64,000 bases of DNA from Pseudomonadota bacterium (GTDB lineage: Bacteria; Pseudomonadota; Alphaproteobacteria; Rhizobiales; Rhizobiaceae): contig JAIUPA010000034.1 of the NCBI GenBank assembly GCA_020161665.1, positions 1 through 64,000 on the forward strand, read 5' to 3'. A program made the translations under genes and the position numbers. Every line of letters begins with the position of its first letter. Within the stretch, counting starts at the first letter, position 1. This document shows, one piece after another, positions 32,039-40,872 of this stretch. The notes under the pieces are model-generated. The model searched no databases. It was not told the DNA's origin and was given only the letters and a program-made list of their open reading frames with translations.

Positions 32039-32608
32039 ATGACCTATGCAACGCTTGCTCCGCCGGTGGCGGAACCCCTGACGCTGTCCGAAACGAAAGC
32101 GCATCTGCGGCTTGATAGCGCTGATGAAGATGCGCTCCTGTCGTCGTTGATCCGGGTGGCGCGCGAACATCTGGAACGCGAAACCGGGCTTTGCCTCATC
32201 GACCGGACGCTGCGGCTCTACCGCGACGACTGGCCGGAGGAAGATGTGATCCTGATCGATCCCGGTCCGGTGAAAGCGGTGACGGCGGTCACGGTCTATG
32301 ACGCCGCGGGTCAGCCCTCCACCGTGCCGCTGTCCGGTTCGCGGCTGGATGGCAACACCCGGCCTGCAAGGCTTTACCTGCCTGTGCGTCCGGCGCCGGG
32401 TGCGGCGCTGAACGGTATCGAGATCGATTTCACCGCTGGCTTTGGCAGCGCGGGAACGGATGTTCCCGATACGCTGAAGCGGGCGCTTTTGATGCATGTG
32501 GCGCTGATGTTTGCCTTTCGCGGTGCCGTGGCAGCCGACAGCCAGCCGGTCGCCGTGCCGGATGGCTATGAGCGTCTCGTCGCGCCCTATCGCCTGCGGA
32601 GGCTCTAG
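32039..32608 (+). CDS. GTA head-tail connector (gp6-like, g6 type)
   Basis: A 189-residue protein beginning with the connector family's first helix (TLSETKAHLRLDSADEDALL), a long beta-rich middle and TLKRALLMHVALMFAFRG at the end. It is almost twice as long as the prophage counterpart at 16021-16320. It forms the ring beneath the portal. Confidence 0.88.
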   Translation: MTYATLAPPVAEPLTLSETKAHLRLDSADEDALLSSLIRVAREHLERETGLCLIDRTLRLYRDDWPEEDVILIDPGPVKAVTAVTVYDAAGQPSTVPLSGSRLDGNTRPARLYLPVRPAPGAALNGIEIDFTAGFGSAGTDVPDTLKRALLMHVALMFAFRGAVAADSQPVAVPDGYERLVAPYRLRRL

Positions 32609-32944
32609 ATGCCGCTGGTATTCTTTGACCCCGGCCAGATGACGGCCCGGCTTGACCTTCAGCGTTCCGTCTCCGCCCCGGACGGACAGGGCGGGGCGAC
32701 CGTTTCTCAGGAGACGGTTGCCTCGCTTTGGGGGCGGATCGAACCCGTCTCAACCACGCTGACGGAGGAAGCCTCGCAGCGAATCTTCTCCATCACGCAT
32801 CGCATCTGGATCGCCTATCGCGCCGGCCTGATGGCAGGCATGCGCTTCGTGCGCGGCGAGCGGGTGTTCACCATCCGCGCCGTCAACGATCCCGACGAAA
32901 CGCGCCGTTATCTCGTCTGCCAGTGCGAGGAGGAGGGGGCATGA
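32609..32944 (+). CDS. GTA head closure protein (g7 type)
   Basis: A 111-residue head-tail joining protein (LDLQRSVSAPDGQGGATVSQ, ASLWGRIEPVS, RFVRGERVFTIRAVNDPDE). It starts directly after the previous stop and overlaps the following start. Confidence 0.9.
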   Translation: MPLVFFDPGQMTARLDLQRSVSAPDGQGGATVSQETVASLWGRIEPVSTTLTEEASQRIFSITHRIWIAYRAGLMAGMRFVRGERVFTIRAVNDPDETRRYLVCQCEEEGA

Positions 32945-33348
32945 GTGCTGCCAATACGCTGATGACAGCGCTTCAGGCGCGGCTGGGTGGCGACGCGACG
33001 CTGATGGGGCTGACGGGCAACCGCGCGCCGGTCGACCGGCTTCTCGATCGCACGGCGCTGCCGCTCATCGTCTGGGGCGAAATGGAAACGCGCGACGCAT
33101 CGACGGCGAGCGAACCGGGTGAGGAACACTTGTTTTCGCTGGCCGTATGGTCGGACGCCGAAGGGCGGCGCGTGGCCGAAGAGATCGCTGCAAGGATTAA
33201 ATTCCTCACCCATGACGCGGCGCTTGTCCTTCCCGGCCATGCCCTTGTCAGCCTGTTTCACCGTTCGACGCGCACCCGTCGCGAGCCGAAAAGCAAACGC
33301 TTCGTCGCGGAGGTGTTCTTCCGCGCCGTGACCGAACCTAACCCTTGA
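32941..33348 (+). CDS. GTA DUF3168 tail terminator (g8 type)
   Basis: A 135-residue DUF3168 protein (LGGDATLMGLTGNRAPVDRL, HLFSLAVWSDAEGRRVAEEI). It caps the tail tube at the head side. Its start overlaps the closure gene by four bases. Confidence 0.9.
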   Translation: MSAANTLMTALQARLGGDATLMGLTGNRAPVDRLLDRTALPLIVWGEMETRDASTASEPGEEHLFSLAVWSDAEGRRVAEEIAARIKFLTHDAALVLPGHALVSLFHRSTRTRREPKSKRFVAEVFFRAVTEPNP

Positions 33349-33361
33349 AAAGGATCGCCAG

Positions 33362-33769
33362 ATGGTTGCCCAGAAAGGCAAGGACCTTCTTCTGAAAATT
33401 CATAACGGCACGGCCTATGTCACGGTCGCGGGCTTGCGCTCCAAGCGCCTGTCCTTCAATGCCGAGACGGTGGATGTGACCGATGCCGAAAGCGCCGGTC
33501 GCTGGCGTGAGTTGCTGGGCGGCGCAGGCATTCAGCGCGCTTCGCTGTCCGGCACCGGCATTTTCAAGGATGCCGCTTCCGATGCCCGCCTGCGCGAGGT
33601 CTTCTTCGCGGGCGACATCGTTTCCTGCCAGATCGTCATTCCCGATTTCGGCACGGTCACGGGCCTGTTCCAGATTTCCGCGCTCGAATATTCCGGCCAG
33701 TACAATGGCGAAATGCAGTTCGAGGCGACGCTGGAATCGGCGGGCGCCCTGACCTTCGGTGCGCTGTGA
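33362..33769 (+). CDS. GTA major tail tube protein (g9 type)
   Basis: A 135-residue beta-rich tube protein of the phage major tail family: MVAQKGKDLLLKI, YVTVAGLRSKRLSFNAETVD, VTDAESAGRWRELL and FQISALEYSGQYNGEMQFE. There is a single copy, against two tube-like genes of another kind in the prophage. AAAAGGATCGCC precedes the ATG. Confidence 0.92.
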   Translation: MVAQKGKDLLLKIHNGTAYVTVAGLRSKRLSFNAETVDVTDAESAGRWRELLGGAGIQRASLSGTGIFKDAASDARLREVFFAGDIVSCQIVIPDFGTVTGLFQISALEYSGQYNGEMQFEATLESAGALTFGAL

Positions 33770-34125
33770 TGTGTGGCCGGGCCAACCGCAGGCGCGGTGA
33801 GGTGGATGCGGTCATCGGCGGCGAACGGCGCATTTTGTGCCTGACGCTCGGCGCGCTGGCCGAATTGGAAACCGCCTTTGCCGTCGATGATCTGGCAGCG
33901 CTTGGCAGTCGTTTCGCCACGGGGCGGCTGAAAGCGGCGGACTTGATCCGCATTATCGGGGCCGGGCTTCGCGGCGCGGGCAACCTGATCAGCGATGAAG
34001 AGGTGGCAGGCCTTGAGGTGGAAGGGGGCGTTGCCGGTGCGGCGCGCCTTGTCACCGACCTTCTGGCCGCCGCCTTCCATGCCGAAGGCTGGACCGCGCC
34101 GGACCCTTGCCCAACGGACCCTTGA
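33769..34125 (+). CDS. GTA-gp10 family tail assembly protein
   Basis: A 118-residue protein of the GTA-gp10 family (LTLGALAELETAF, DDLAALGSRFATGRLKAADL). In RcGTA it is needed for tail assembly and acts like a tape-measure chaperone. The start overlaps the tube stop. Confidence 0.87.
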   Translation: MCGRANRRRGEVDAVIGGERRILCLTLGALAELETAFAVDDLAALGSRFATGRLKAADLIRIIGAGLRGAGNLISDEEVAGLEVEGGVAGAARLVTDLLAAAFHAEGWTAPDPCPTDP

Positions 34126-34343
34126 ATACCGCAGCAGGCGCACCGCAACCCTTTCCCTGGGCCGCGGTGCTGCACACCGGGCTTTGCCTGTTGCGGATGC
34201 CCCCGAACACCTTCTGGACCATGACCCCGCGTGAGTTCTTTGCCGCCGCAGGCGGGTTGAAGCCGAGAGGCGACGCCCCTTCGCGCACCGATCTTGCCGG
34301 TCTTATGGCCCATTTCCCGGATGAGGAACACGTTGATGGATGA
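34122..34343 (+). CDS. rcc01693-like tail assembly chaperone
   Basis: A 73-residue protein (PFPWAAVLHTGLCLLRMPPN, FWTMTPREFFAAAGG) typical of the small gene between gp10 and the tape measure in GTA clusters, usually named after rcc01693. TTG 34122, overlapping the gp10 stop, gives the usual length; TTG 34107 is an alternative. Confidence 0.82.
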   Translation: MNTAAGAPQPFPWAAVLHTGLCLLRMPPNTFWTMTPREFFAAAGGLKPRGDAPSRTDLAGLMAHFPDEEHVDG

Positions 34344-34911
34344 AACCGACCTGACCAGTTTTGACGGCGCATCACAGGCGCTCGGCCAGACCATTTCCGA
34401 TCTTGAGGCCCGTTCGCGGTCCTTCGGTTCGGCGCTGACGGCGGCACTGAAAGGCGCGGTCGTCGATGGCAAGGGCCTCGACAGCGTGCTTCAGACGCTT
34501 GGCCTGCGGCTTTCTTCCATTGCCCTTTCGGCGGGGCTGAAGCCGCTCGAAAATCTCGTTTCCAGCGGCATGGAAAGCGTCATGTCCGGCATTGGCAGCC
34601 TGTTTGGCTTTGCCGATGGCGGCGTGCCGGGCCGCGTCGTGCCCTTTGCCAATGGCGGCGTGGTGTCTTCGCCCTCCTTCTTCCCGATGGGCGGTGACAT
34701 GGGCCTGATGGGCGAGGCCGGAGCGGAAGCCATTCTGCCGTTGAAGCGCGGTGCCGATGGCTCGCTGGGCGTGGCGATGAACGGCGCGGCAAGCGGCCCC
34801 TCGATTGTCTTTAACGTGACCGCCACCGATGCGGCGAGCTTCCGCAAGACCGAAGGCCAGATCGCCGCCATGCTGGCGCGCACCGCCGGACGCGGCCAGC
34901 GGCAGCTGTGA
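34336..34911 (+). CDS. Short GTA tape measure protein (g11 type)
   Basis: A 191-residue tape measure: a helical N-terminal half (LGQTISDLEARSRSFGSAL), a glycine-rich FADGGVPGRVVPFANGG region and the C-terminal block GLMGEAGAEAILPLKR. The short length agrees with the short tails of GTA particles (about 30 nm by the usual scale). The C-terminal block is shared with the prophage tape measure at 19538-21775, where it has GLMGEAGPEAIMPLKR. Confidence 0.92.
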   Translation: MDETDLTSFDGASQALGQTISDLEARSRSFGSALTAALKGAVVDGKGLDSVLQTLGLRLSSIALSAGLKPLENLVSSGMESVMSGIGSLFGFADGGVPGRVVPFANGGVVSSPSFFPMGGDMGLMGEAGAEAILPLKRGADGSLGVAMNGAASGPSIVFNVTATDAASFRKTEGQIAAMLARTAGRGQRQL

Positions 34912-34943
34912 AGGTTGAGGGGAGCCCCTCATCCGGCTGCCGC

Positions 34944-35056
34944 CCCCTTCTCCCCGCAGGCGGGGAGAAGGGGAATAGGCAAGGTTTTGCCCCCCGTCTT
35001 TGGGTGGAAAGAGTCGTTCGCCAGCACAGCCCCTCTCCCCGCAGGCGGGGAGAGGG
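34944..35056. repeat. Pair of rhizobial intergenic palindromes (RIME-like)
   Basis: Two perfect palindromes with the same core: 14-base arms CCCCTTCTCCCCGC / GCGGGGAGAAGGGG at 34944-34973, and 12-base arms CCCTCTCCCCGC / GCGGGGAGAGGG at 35031-35056, each around AG. They are flanked by the CCTCATCCGGCTGCCG and GGGGTGAGGGG segments typical of mosaic elements of Rhizobiales. They split the GTA late operon between tape measure and DUF2460 gene in an otherwise gene-free stretch of 190 bases. Confidence 0.8.
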
Positions 35057-35101
35057 CCGGGGTGAGGGGCGAAAGCACAGATAATATATCAGAGGTGAAC
35101 G

Positions 35102-35743
35102 ATGACCACAGGCTTTCATGAGGTGCGCTTTCCGCTGCGCCTTGCGCTTGGCGTTTCCGGCGGGCCGGTCCGGCGCACTGAAATCGTCAATCTTTCCAAT
35201 GGTCGCGAAACGCGTAACAGCCGCTGGGCGCAGTCGCGCCGCGCCTATGATGCAGGCTCTGGTTTGCGCTCGGTCGGCGACCTTTACGAGGTTCTCGCCT
35301 TCTTCGAGGCAAGGCAGGGCGAGCTTTACGGTTTCCGCTTTCGTGATCCGCTGGACCATGCCTCCGCAGCGCCGGAAGCAGCCATCACGCCCCTCGATCA
35401 GCCGATTGGCACAGGGAACGGCACCAACCGCACCTTCCAGCTTGTGAAGCGCTATGGCGATGCCGAGGCAAGTTATGCCCGCACCATTTTGAAGCCAGTG
35501 GGGGCAAGCGTGCGCGTCGCCGTCGCGGGCGTGGAAAAAGCAGCCTCCGCCTTCCAGTGCGATCCGGCAACCGGAACGGTGACCTTCGCGGCTGGGCAGG
35601 CCCCGGCCAATGGCGCGGCGGTGACGGCTGGCTTCGAATTCGACGTGCCGGTGCGCTTTGATACCGACCGGATCGACGTGAACCTTTCCGCCTTTCGCGC
35701 CGGACGCATCCCCGCCATTCCGCTGATGGAGATCCTGCCATGA
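35102..35743 (+). CDS. GTA distal tail protein (DUF2460, g12 type)
   Basis: A 213-residue DUF2460 protein (FPLRLALGVSGGPVRRTEIV, AQSRRAYDAGSGLRSVGDLY, GFRFRDPLDHASA). It forms the ring at the tail end that meets the tape measure C-terminus. No counterpart is found in the prophage. AGAGGTGA lies in front of the ATG. Confidence 0.94.
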   Translation: MTTGFHEVRFPLRLALGVSGGPVRRTEIVNLSNGRETRNSRWAQSRRAYDAGSGLRSVGDLYEVLAFFEARQGELYGFRFRDPLDHASAAPEAAITPLDQPIGTGNGTNRTFQLVKRYGDAEASYARTILKPVGASVRVAVAGVEKAASAFQCDPATGTVTFAAGQAPANGAAVTAGFEFDVPVRFDTDRIDVNLSAFRAGRIPAIPLMEILP

Positions 35744-36618
35744 GAACGGTTCCTCCGGCTCTCGCCGCGCATTTGGCCACGGGCGTGACGACGCTTTGCC
35801 ATGGCTGGCGCCTGACGCGTCGTGATGGCCTGGTGATGGGCTTTACAGACCACGACCGCACGCTTGTCTTCGACGGCACGACCTTCCTCGCGGCCAGCGG
35901 CTTTTCCGCCAGCGGACGCGAGGAGGCGCAGGGTCTGGCGAGCGCGACCAGCGAGGTGACGGGCGGGTTTTCAGCCGAGTCGATCACGGAATCCGATCTG
36001 GCAGCAGGCCTTTATGATGGTGCGCGCGTCGAACTCTTCCTCGTCAATTGGGCCGATCCGTCGCAGCGCCTGCGGCTCAAGGTGGAGGAAGTGGGCGAGG
36101 TAACGCGTGCCGGTTCCGCCTTTAAAGCCGAACTGCGCGGCATGGCGCATCGCCTCTCGCAGCCTCAGGGCCGTGTCTATACGCGGGCCTGCGATGCGGC
36201 CCCCGGTGACGCCCGTTGCGGTGTTTCGCTCGATGATCCGCGCTGGCATGCCGAGGCGACTGTTGTGGCCGTTCTCGATGAAAGCCGCTTGCGGCTGGAG
36301 GGCTTGTCGGGCCATGCGGACGGTCTGTTCCGCAATGGCCGGCTGACCTTCACCAATGGAACGCTGGCCGGTGAGGTGGCGGAGATCGATGACCAGACAG
36401 GTGATGCCGTGCGCCTGTGGTTGCCGCTGTCCGCCCTGCCGGATGAAGGCGATGCGGTGCGGGTGACGGCGGGCTGTGACCGAAGCCTTGCCATGTGCCG
36501 TGCGCGCTTTGAGAACGCTGCGAACTATCGCGGCTTTCCTCACATGCCGGGTGCTGACTTTGCTTACTCCTATGTCGATGGCGACAGCACCCATGATGGC
36601 GGAGCGCTGTTTTCATGA
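35740..36618 (+). CDS. GTA baseplate hub protein (DUF2163, g13 type)
   Basis: A 292-residue DUF2163 protein (ATGVTTLCHGWRLTRRDGLV, MGFTDHDRTLVFDGTTFLA) with a C-terminal segment with several cysteines (TRACDAAPGDARCGVS, CDRSLAMCRARFENAANY, FPHMPG). In RcGTA the cysteines bind an iron-sulfur cluster. The gene overlaps both neighbours by four bases. Absent from the prophage. Confidence 0.94.
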   Translation: MRTVPPALAAHLATGVTTLCHGWRLTRRDGLVMGFTDHDRTLVFDGTTFLAASGFSASGREEAQGLASATSEVTGGFSAESITESDLAAGLYDGARVELFLVNWADPSQRLRLKVEEVGEVTRAGSAFKAELRGMAHRLSQPQGRVYTRACDAAPGDARCGVSLDDPRWHAEATVVAVLDESRLRLEGLSGHADGLFRNGRLTFTNGTLAGEVAEIDDQTGDAVRLWLPLSALPDEGDAVRVTAGCDRSLAMCRARFENAANYRGFPHMPGADFAYSYVDGDSTHDGGALFS

Positions 36619-37046
36619 GTATGCGCGATGATGTTCTGAGGATCGCCACGCGCTGGATCGGCACGCCCTATCGCCATCAGGCGTCGCTTGAAGGCGTGGG
36701 GACCGACTGCCTCGGCCTGATCCGCGGCGTGTGGCGCGAGCTTTACGGGGCGGAGCCGGAACTTGTGCCCGCCTATGCGTCGGACTGGGCCGAACGTTCG
36801 GGGCAGGAGCGCCTGATGGAAGCGGCAACCCGCCACTTCGGGCCATCGATCCCCTTTGCCGAAGCGCGACCGGGCGATCTCTTGCTGTTTCGCTGGCGGG
36901 CCGGCTGTGCCGCCAAGCATGCGGGCATTCTCGCTCCCGAAGGCGGCTTCATCCACGCTTACGAACAGGCCGCCGTGATCCGTTCGGCGCTGACGCCCTC
37001 CTGGGCGCGCCGCATTGCCGCCGTCCACGTTTTTCCGGAGATTTGA
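36615..37046 (+). CDS. GTA NlpC/P60 cell-wall peptidase (g14 type)
   Basis: A 143-residue NlpC/P60 peptidase with the catalytic Cys in GVGTDCLGLIRGVW, His in AAKHAGILAPEGGFIHAY. It opens peptidoglycan of the recipient during DNA entry, as part of the tail tip. Confidence 0.94.
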   Translation: MSMRDDVLRIATRWIGTPYRHQASLEGVGTDCLGLIRGVWRELYGAEPELVPAYASDWAERSGQERLMEAATRHFGPSIPFAEARPGDLLLFRWRAGCAAKHAGILAPEGGFIHAYEQAAVIRSALTPSWARRIAAVHVFPEI

Positions 37047-40000
37047 ATGGCAACGCTTCTTCTTCAGACGGCCGGTGCCGCCCTTGGCAGCGTTTTTGGT
37101 CCCGTTGGCATGATGCTTGGCCGTGCGGCGGGGGCTCTTGCCGGAAACCTCATCGACCAGCAGTTGATGGGGGGCAGCACGACCAGACGCGCCAAGCATC
37201 TGCAGACAGCTCGCATCGCAGGCGCGGATGAGGGCGCGGCGATCCCGCGTCTCTACGGTACGGCCCGTCTCGGCGGCACGCTGATCTGGGCGACGCGCTT
37301 CGAAGAGGTGCGGGTTGCCGAGCGCGCCGGTGGCAAGGCGGGCGGCAGCAAGGTGGAAAGCTATCGCTACTACGCCAATTTTGCCGTCGCTATCTGCGAA
37401 GGCCCGGTGGCAGCATTGCGCCGCGTTTGGGCCGATGGCCGCGAACTCGACCTGACGACGGTGGAAATGCGCTTTTATGAAGGGCGTGATGACCAGCCGG
37501 TCGATCCGCTGATCGAGGCAAAGCAGGGGGAGGGCAAAGCCCCGGCCTATCGCGGGGTCGCCTATGCCGTGTTCGAACGCCTGCCGCTGGATGGCTATGG
37601 CAACCGCATTCCCGTGTTGCAGTTCGAGGTGATCCGCCCGGTGGGCACGCTGGAAAGCCGCATTCGCGCCATCACCATCATTCCCGGAGCGACCGAGGAG
37701 GGCTATGCGAGTGAAGCCGTCTCGCACCTGTCTGCGCCCGGCACCAGCAGCCTTCTCAATCGCAATAATCTGATCGCGCCGACCGACTGGCAGGCCTCGC
37801 TGGATGAACTGACGGCATTGTGTCCGGCGCTTGAAAGCGTGGCGCTGGTTGTCGCGTGGTTCGGCACGGACCTGCGCGCAAGCCATTGCCGCATTGTTCC
37901 GGGTGTTGAAGCGGCTGTGCGCGGCGGCGAAAGTCGTGCGTGGCAGGTGGCGGGTCTGACACGGGCCGAGGCGCATGTCATCAGCACCGTTGATGGCGGG
38001 CCAGCCTTTGGCAGCACGCCGTCCGACAAAAGCGTGCTGGAGGCGATTGCCGATCTCAAGGCGCGCGGCCTCAAAGTGTTCCTCTATCCTTTCCTGATGA
38101 TGGACATTCCGGCGGGTAACGCTCTGCCGGACCCCTATGGCGGCACGGAACAGGCAACCTATCCCTGGCGTGGACGTATCACCGGAACAACTGAAACGGC
38201 TGCCAACGATGCGCTGGCCTTTACCGGCACGGCGACAGCCGCGAACTTTTCGACCGTGAGCGGCCTGCCGGTCTATGGCGGTGCGGATGAGGGTTATCGC
38301 CGTTTCATCCTCCACTATGCGAAGATGGCAGAGCTAGCGGGTGGGGTGCATGGCTTCATTCTCGGTTCTGAGCTGCGTGGATTGACGACGCTTCGCGCCA
38401 CCAATGGCACATTCCCCTTCGTGACGCAGATGGTTGCTCTTGCCAGCGACGTTCGCGCTTTTCTGGGCGGTGCAACGAAGCTGACCTATGCCGCCGATTG
38501 GAGCGAGTATTTCGGGCATCATCCGGACGACGGTTCCGGCAACGTCTTCTTCCATCTCGATCCGCTCTGGGCCTCTCCGGCCATCGATGCGGTCGGGATC
38601 GACAACTACATGCCGCTGTCGGATTGGCGGGACGAGGATCTGTCGGGCGTCAATCCGGATGGCTTCCGTCTGGTCGACGATGCGACGGCCATGCAGAAGG
38701 CCATCACGGCGGGTGAGGGGTTTGACTGGTATTATGCCGACGAAGCGGGCCGGGCGGCGCGCACGCGTCTGCCGATCACCGACGGGCTGGCCGGAAAGCC
38801 GTGGGTCTATCGTTTCAAGGACATCACCGGCTGGTGGTCGAACCCGCATTACGACCGGGTGAATGGTGCGGAAGCGACGAACCCCACGGCGTGGGTTCCG
38901 GGCATGAAGCCGGTGTGGTTCACAGAACTCGGATGCCCGGCCATTGATAAGGGGGCAAGCCGCCCGAATGTCTTCCTCGACCCAAAATCCGCAGAAAGCG
39001 CGCGGCCCTGGGGTTCCTCTGGTGGACGCGCCGACAGCCAGCAGCGCCGCTTTCTCGAGGCGCATCTCGACCATTGGCAGGCGGGAGGCCCGGTCGACCC
39101 GGCGCATCTGTTCCTCTGGACCTGGGATGCACGCCCCTATCCGGCCTTTCCGGAAAATACGGCGCTGTGGTCCGATGGCGCGAATTGGCAGACGGGCCAT
39201 TGGCTGAACGGGCGTCTGGGCACCGCAACACTTGCCGATACGCTGGCGGCGATCCTCACCGATCATGGCATTGGCGATGTCGATGTTAGCGCCGTTTCCG
39301 GCGATCTGGGCGGTTATGTGCAGGGCGATGTGGCCTCGGCCCGCGACCTGATCGAACCGCTGATGGACGCGTTCGGGATCGATATGCACGAGGAGGAGGG
39401 CACTCTGGTGTTCCGTTCGCAGCGCGAGGCAAGCCTGCCTCCGGTGACGCTCGACGTGCTGGCGGAGGAAGACGAGGGGCCGTTGTGGAGCGAAACGCGC
39501 GGCCATGACAGCGATTTTGCCAGCGGCGCGATCCTCAATTTCACCGATGCCGCCAGCGCGTACGAAACGGCCAGCGTCCGCTCTCGCCGCGTGGCCGGCG
39601 CAAGCGCCCGGCTTATTGCTGATAACCTTCCGGCGGTGGTGACGCGCGAACGAGCGCAAAGCGCGGTGGAAGCACGGCTTCGCGAGCACCATCTGGCGCG
39701 CCGCACGATCTCACTCTCGCTTTCGCCGCAGGATATCGTGGTCAACGCCGGGGACGTGATCAGCATTGCCGATGGCCCGAGCGGGCGCTTCATGGTGACG
39801 CGGGTCGAGGAGGGCGAGTTTCGCCGGATCGAGGCGCGGGAGTATTTTCCCGCCGCGGCATCGATCGGTGCTGCCGCCGCATCGCGCCCGGGTTCCACCG
39901 CATCGATGAGTGGCTTCGCCCCGCTGGTCTGCCTTCTTGACCTTCCGCATTACGAAGGAAGCGATGATGCGGGCCTTGCCCGTGTCGGCGCCTATGTCCG

Positions 40001-40850
40001 GCCTTGGCGGCGCGTGGTGATCTCGGCCTCGGCCAGTACGGAAAATTACGCCACGCGCGCCATTCTCGACCGTCCGGCGAAGATCGGCGCGTTGGTCGTG
40101 GCGCTTCAACCCGGTGTCGCGGGGCGTTTTGACGAGGCGAATACGATGACCCTCGATATGGGCGAGGGCGATCTGTCGTCCGTCACGGCGGTGGATGTTC
40201 TGAACGGCGCCAACCGTCTGGCGGTTGAGGCGCAAAACGGCGTCTGGGAGGTCATCGGCTTTCGTGAGGCGGTCGAAATCGCCCCCTATCGCTGGCGGTT
40301 GAGCGGCTTGCTGCGCGCCCTTGGTGGTACGGATGATGCGATGCAAGCGGGCGCTGCAATCGGTGCGCGATGCATAGTGCTCGATGATGCCGTTCAGCCT
40401 CTGGCGATGAATTCCGCCGAAGCCGGGCTTGCCCGCAACTATATCGCCGAACCCGCCACGGGTGCGATGGCGATGGCCGGTCCCTTCAGCTTTGCCGGTG
40501 GTGTGCGGGCCTCTACGCCTCTGGCCCCTGTCCACCTGCGCGCCAAACGGGAAGCGACCGGGGACATTACCCTTAACTGGACCCGGCGCGGCAGGCTTGA
40601 TGCCGATAATTGGAACGCTGCCGAAATTCCCATGGATGAGGAAGCCTTGAACTTCGAGGTGGACATCCTGTCGGGCGGCACGGTCCTGCGGACCCTTTCG
40701 GTGGGGGATGTCTTCGCCACCTATGCCGCAGCCGATGTGGCGGCGGATTTTCCAACCCCGATCAGCACGCTCGACATCCGGGTGTGCCAGATCGGCCGGG
40801 CCGTGGGAGCAGGCATTGCTGCAGTGCAGCAAGGTCTTCGCATCAATTAA
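37047..40850 (+). CDS. GTA megatron/baseplate hub with TIM-barrel domain (g15 type)
   Basis: A 1267-residue tail-tip protein. An N-terminal Gly-rich segment (AGAALGSVFGPVGMMLGRAA) resembles the membrane-active helix of such hubs, followed by RIAGADEGAAIPRLYG. A TIM-barrel glycoside-hydrolase-like domain spans about residues 430-720 (GFILGSELRGLT, DWSEYFGH, IDAVGIDNYMPLSDWRDED, PVWFTELGCPAIDKG), and a phage-tail-type hub domain and a C-terminal fibronectin-like part (PVHLRAKREATGDITLNWTR) end it. It determines attachment and DNA delivery. Nothing comparable exists in the prophage. Confidence 0.95.
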   Translation: MATLLLQTAGAALGSVFGPVGMMLGRAAGALAGNLIDQQLMGGSTTRRAKHLQTARIAGADEGAAIPRLYGTARLGGTLIWATRFEEVRVAERAGGKAGGSKVESYRYYANFAVAICEGPVAALRRVWADGRELDLTTVEMRFYEGRDDQPVDPLIEAKQGEGKAPAYRGVAYAVFERLPLDGYGNRIPVLQFEVIRPVGTLESRIRAITIIPGATEEGYASEAVSHLSAPGTSSLLNRNNLIAPTDWQASLDELTALCPALESVALVVAWFGTDLRASHCRIVPGVEAAVRGGESRAWQVAGLTRAEAHVISTVDGGPAFGSTPSDKSVLEAIADLKARGLKVFLYPFLMMDIPAGNALPDPYGGTEQATYPWRGRITGTTETAANDALAFTGTATAANFSTVSGLPVYGGADEGYRRFILHYAKMAELAGGVHGFILGSELRGLTTLRATNGTFPFVTQMVALASDVRAFLGGATKLTYAADWSEYFGHHPDDGSGNVFFHLDPLWASPAIDAVGIDNYMPLSDWRDEDLSGVNPDGFRLVDDATAMQKAITAGEGFDWYYADEAGRAARTRLPITDGLAGKPWVYRFKDITGWWSNPHYDRVNGAEATNPTAWVPGMKPVWFTELGCPAIDKGASRPNVFLDPKSAESARPWGSSGGRADSQQRRFLEAHLDHWQAGGPVDPAHLFLWTWDARPYPAFPENTALWSDGANWQTGHWLNGRLGTATLADTLAAILTDHGIGDVDVSAVSGDLGGYVQGDVASARDLIEPLMDAFGIDMHEEEGTLVFRSQREASLPPVTLDVLAEEDEGPLWSETRGHDSDFASGAILNFTDAASAYETASVRSRRVAGASARLIADNLPAVVTRERAQSAVEARLREHHLARRTISLSLSPQDIVVNAGDVISIADGPSGRFMVTRVEEGEFRRIEAREYFPAAASIGAAAASRPGSTASMSGFAPLVCLLDLPHYEGSDDAGLARVGAYVRPWRRVVISASASTENYATRAILDRPAKIGALVVALQPGVAGRFDEANTMTLDMGEGDLSSVTAVDVLNGANRLAVEAQNGVWEVIGFREAVEIAPYRWRLSGLLRALGGTDDAMQAGAAIGARCIVLDDAVQPLAMNSAEAGLARNYIAEPATGAMAMAGPFSFAGGVRASTPLAPVHLRAKREATGDITLNWTRRGRLDADNWNAAEIPMDEEALNFEVDILSGGTVLRTLSVGDVFATYAAADVAADFPTPISTLDIRVCQIGRAVGAGIAAVQQGLRIN

Positions 40851-40872
40851 TCACCGTGAGAAAGGACCTGAA

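Noticed and set aside
30387-32051. A 554-codon reverse frame across the GTA protease and capsid genes
   Set aside because: Antisense to two clearly recognised genes; composition of a shadow frame.
36570-38315. A 581-codon reverse frame across the NlpC/P60 and gp15 genes
   Set aside because: Antisense to recognised GTA genes and without family features.
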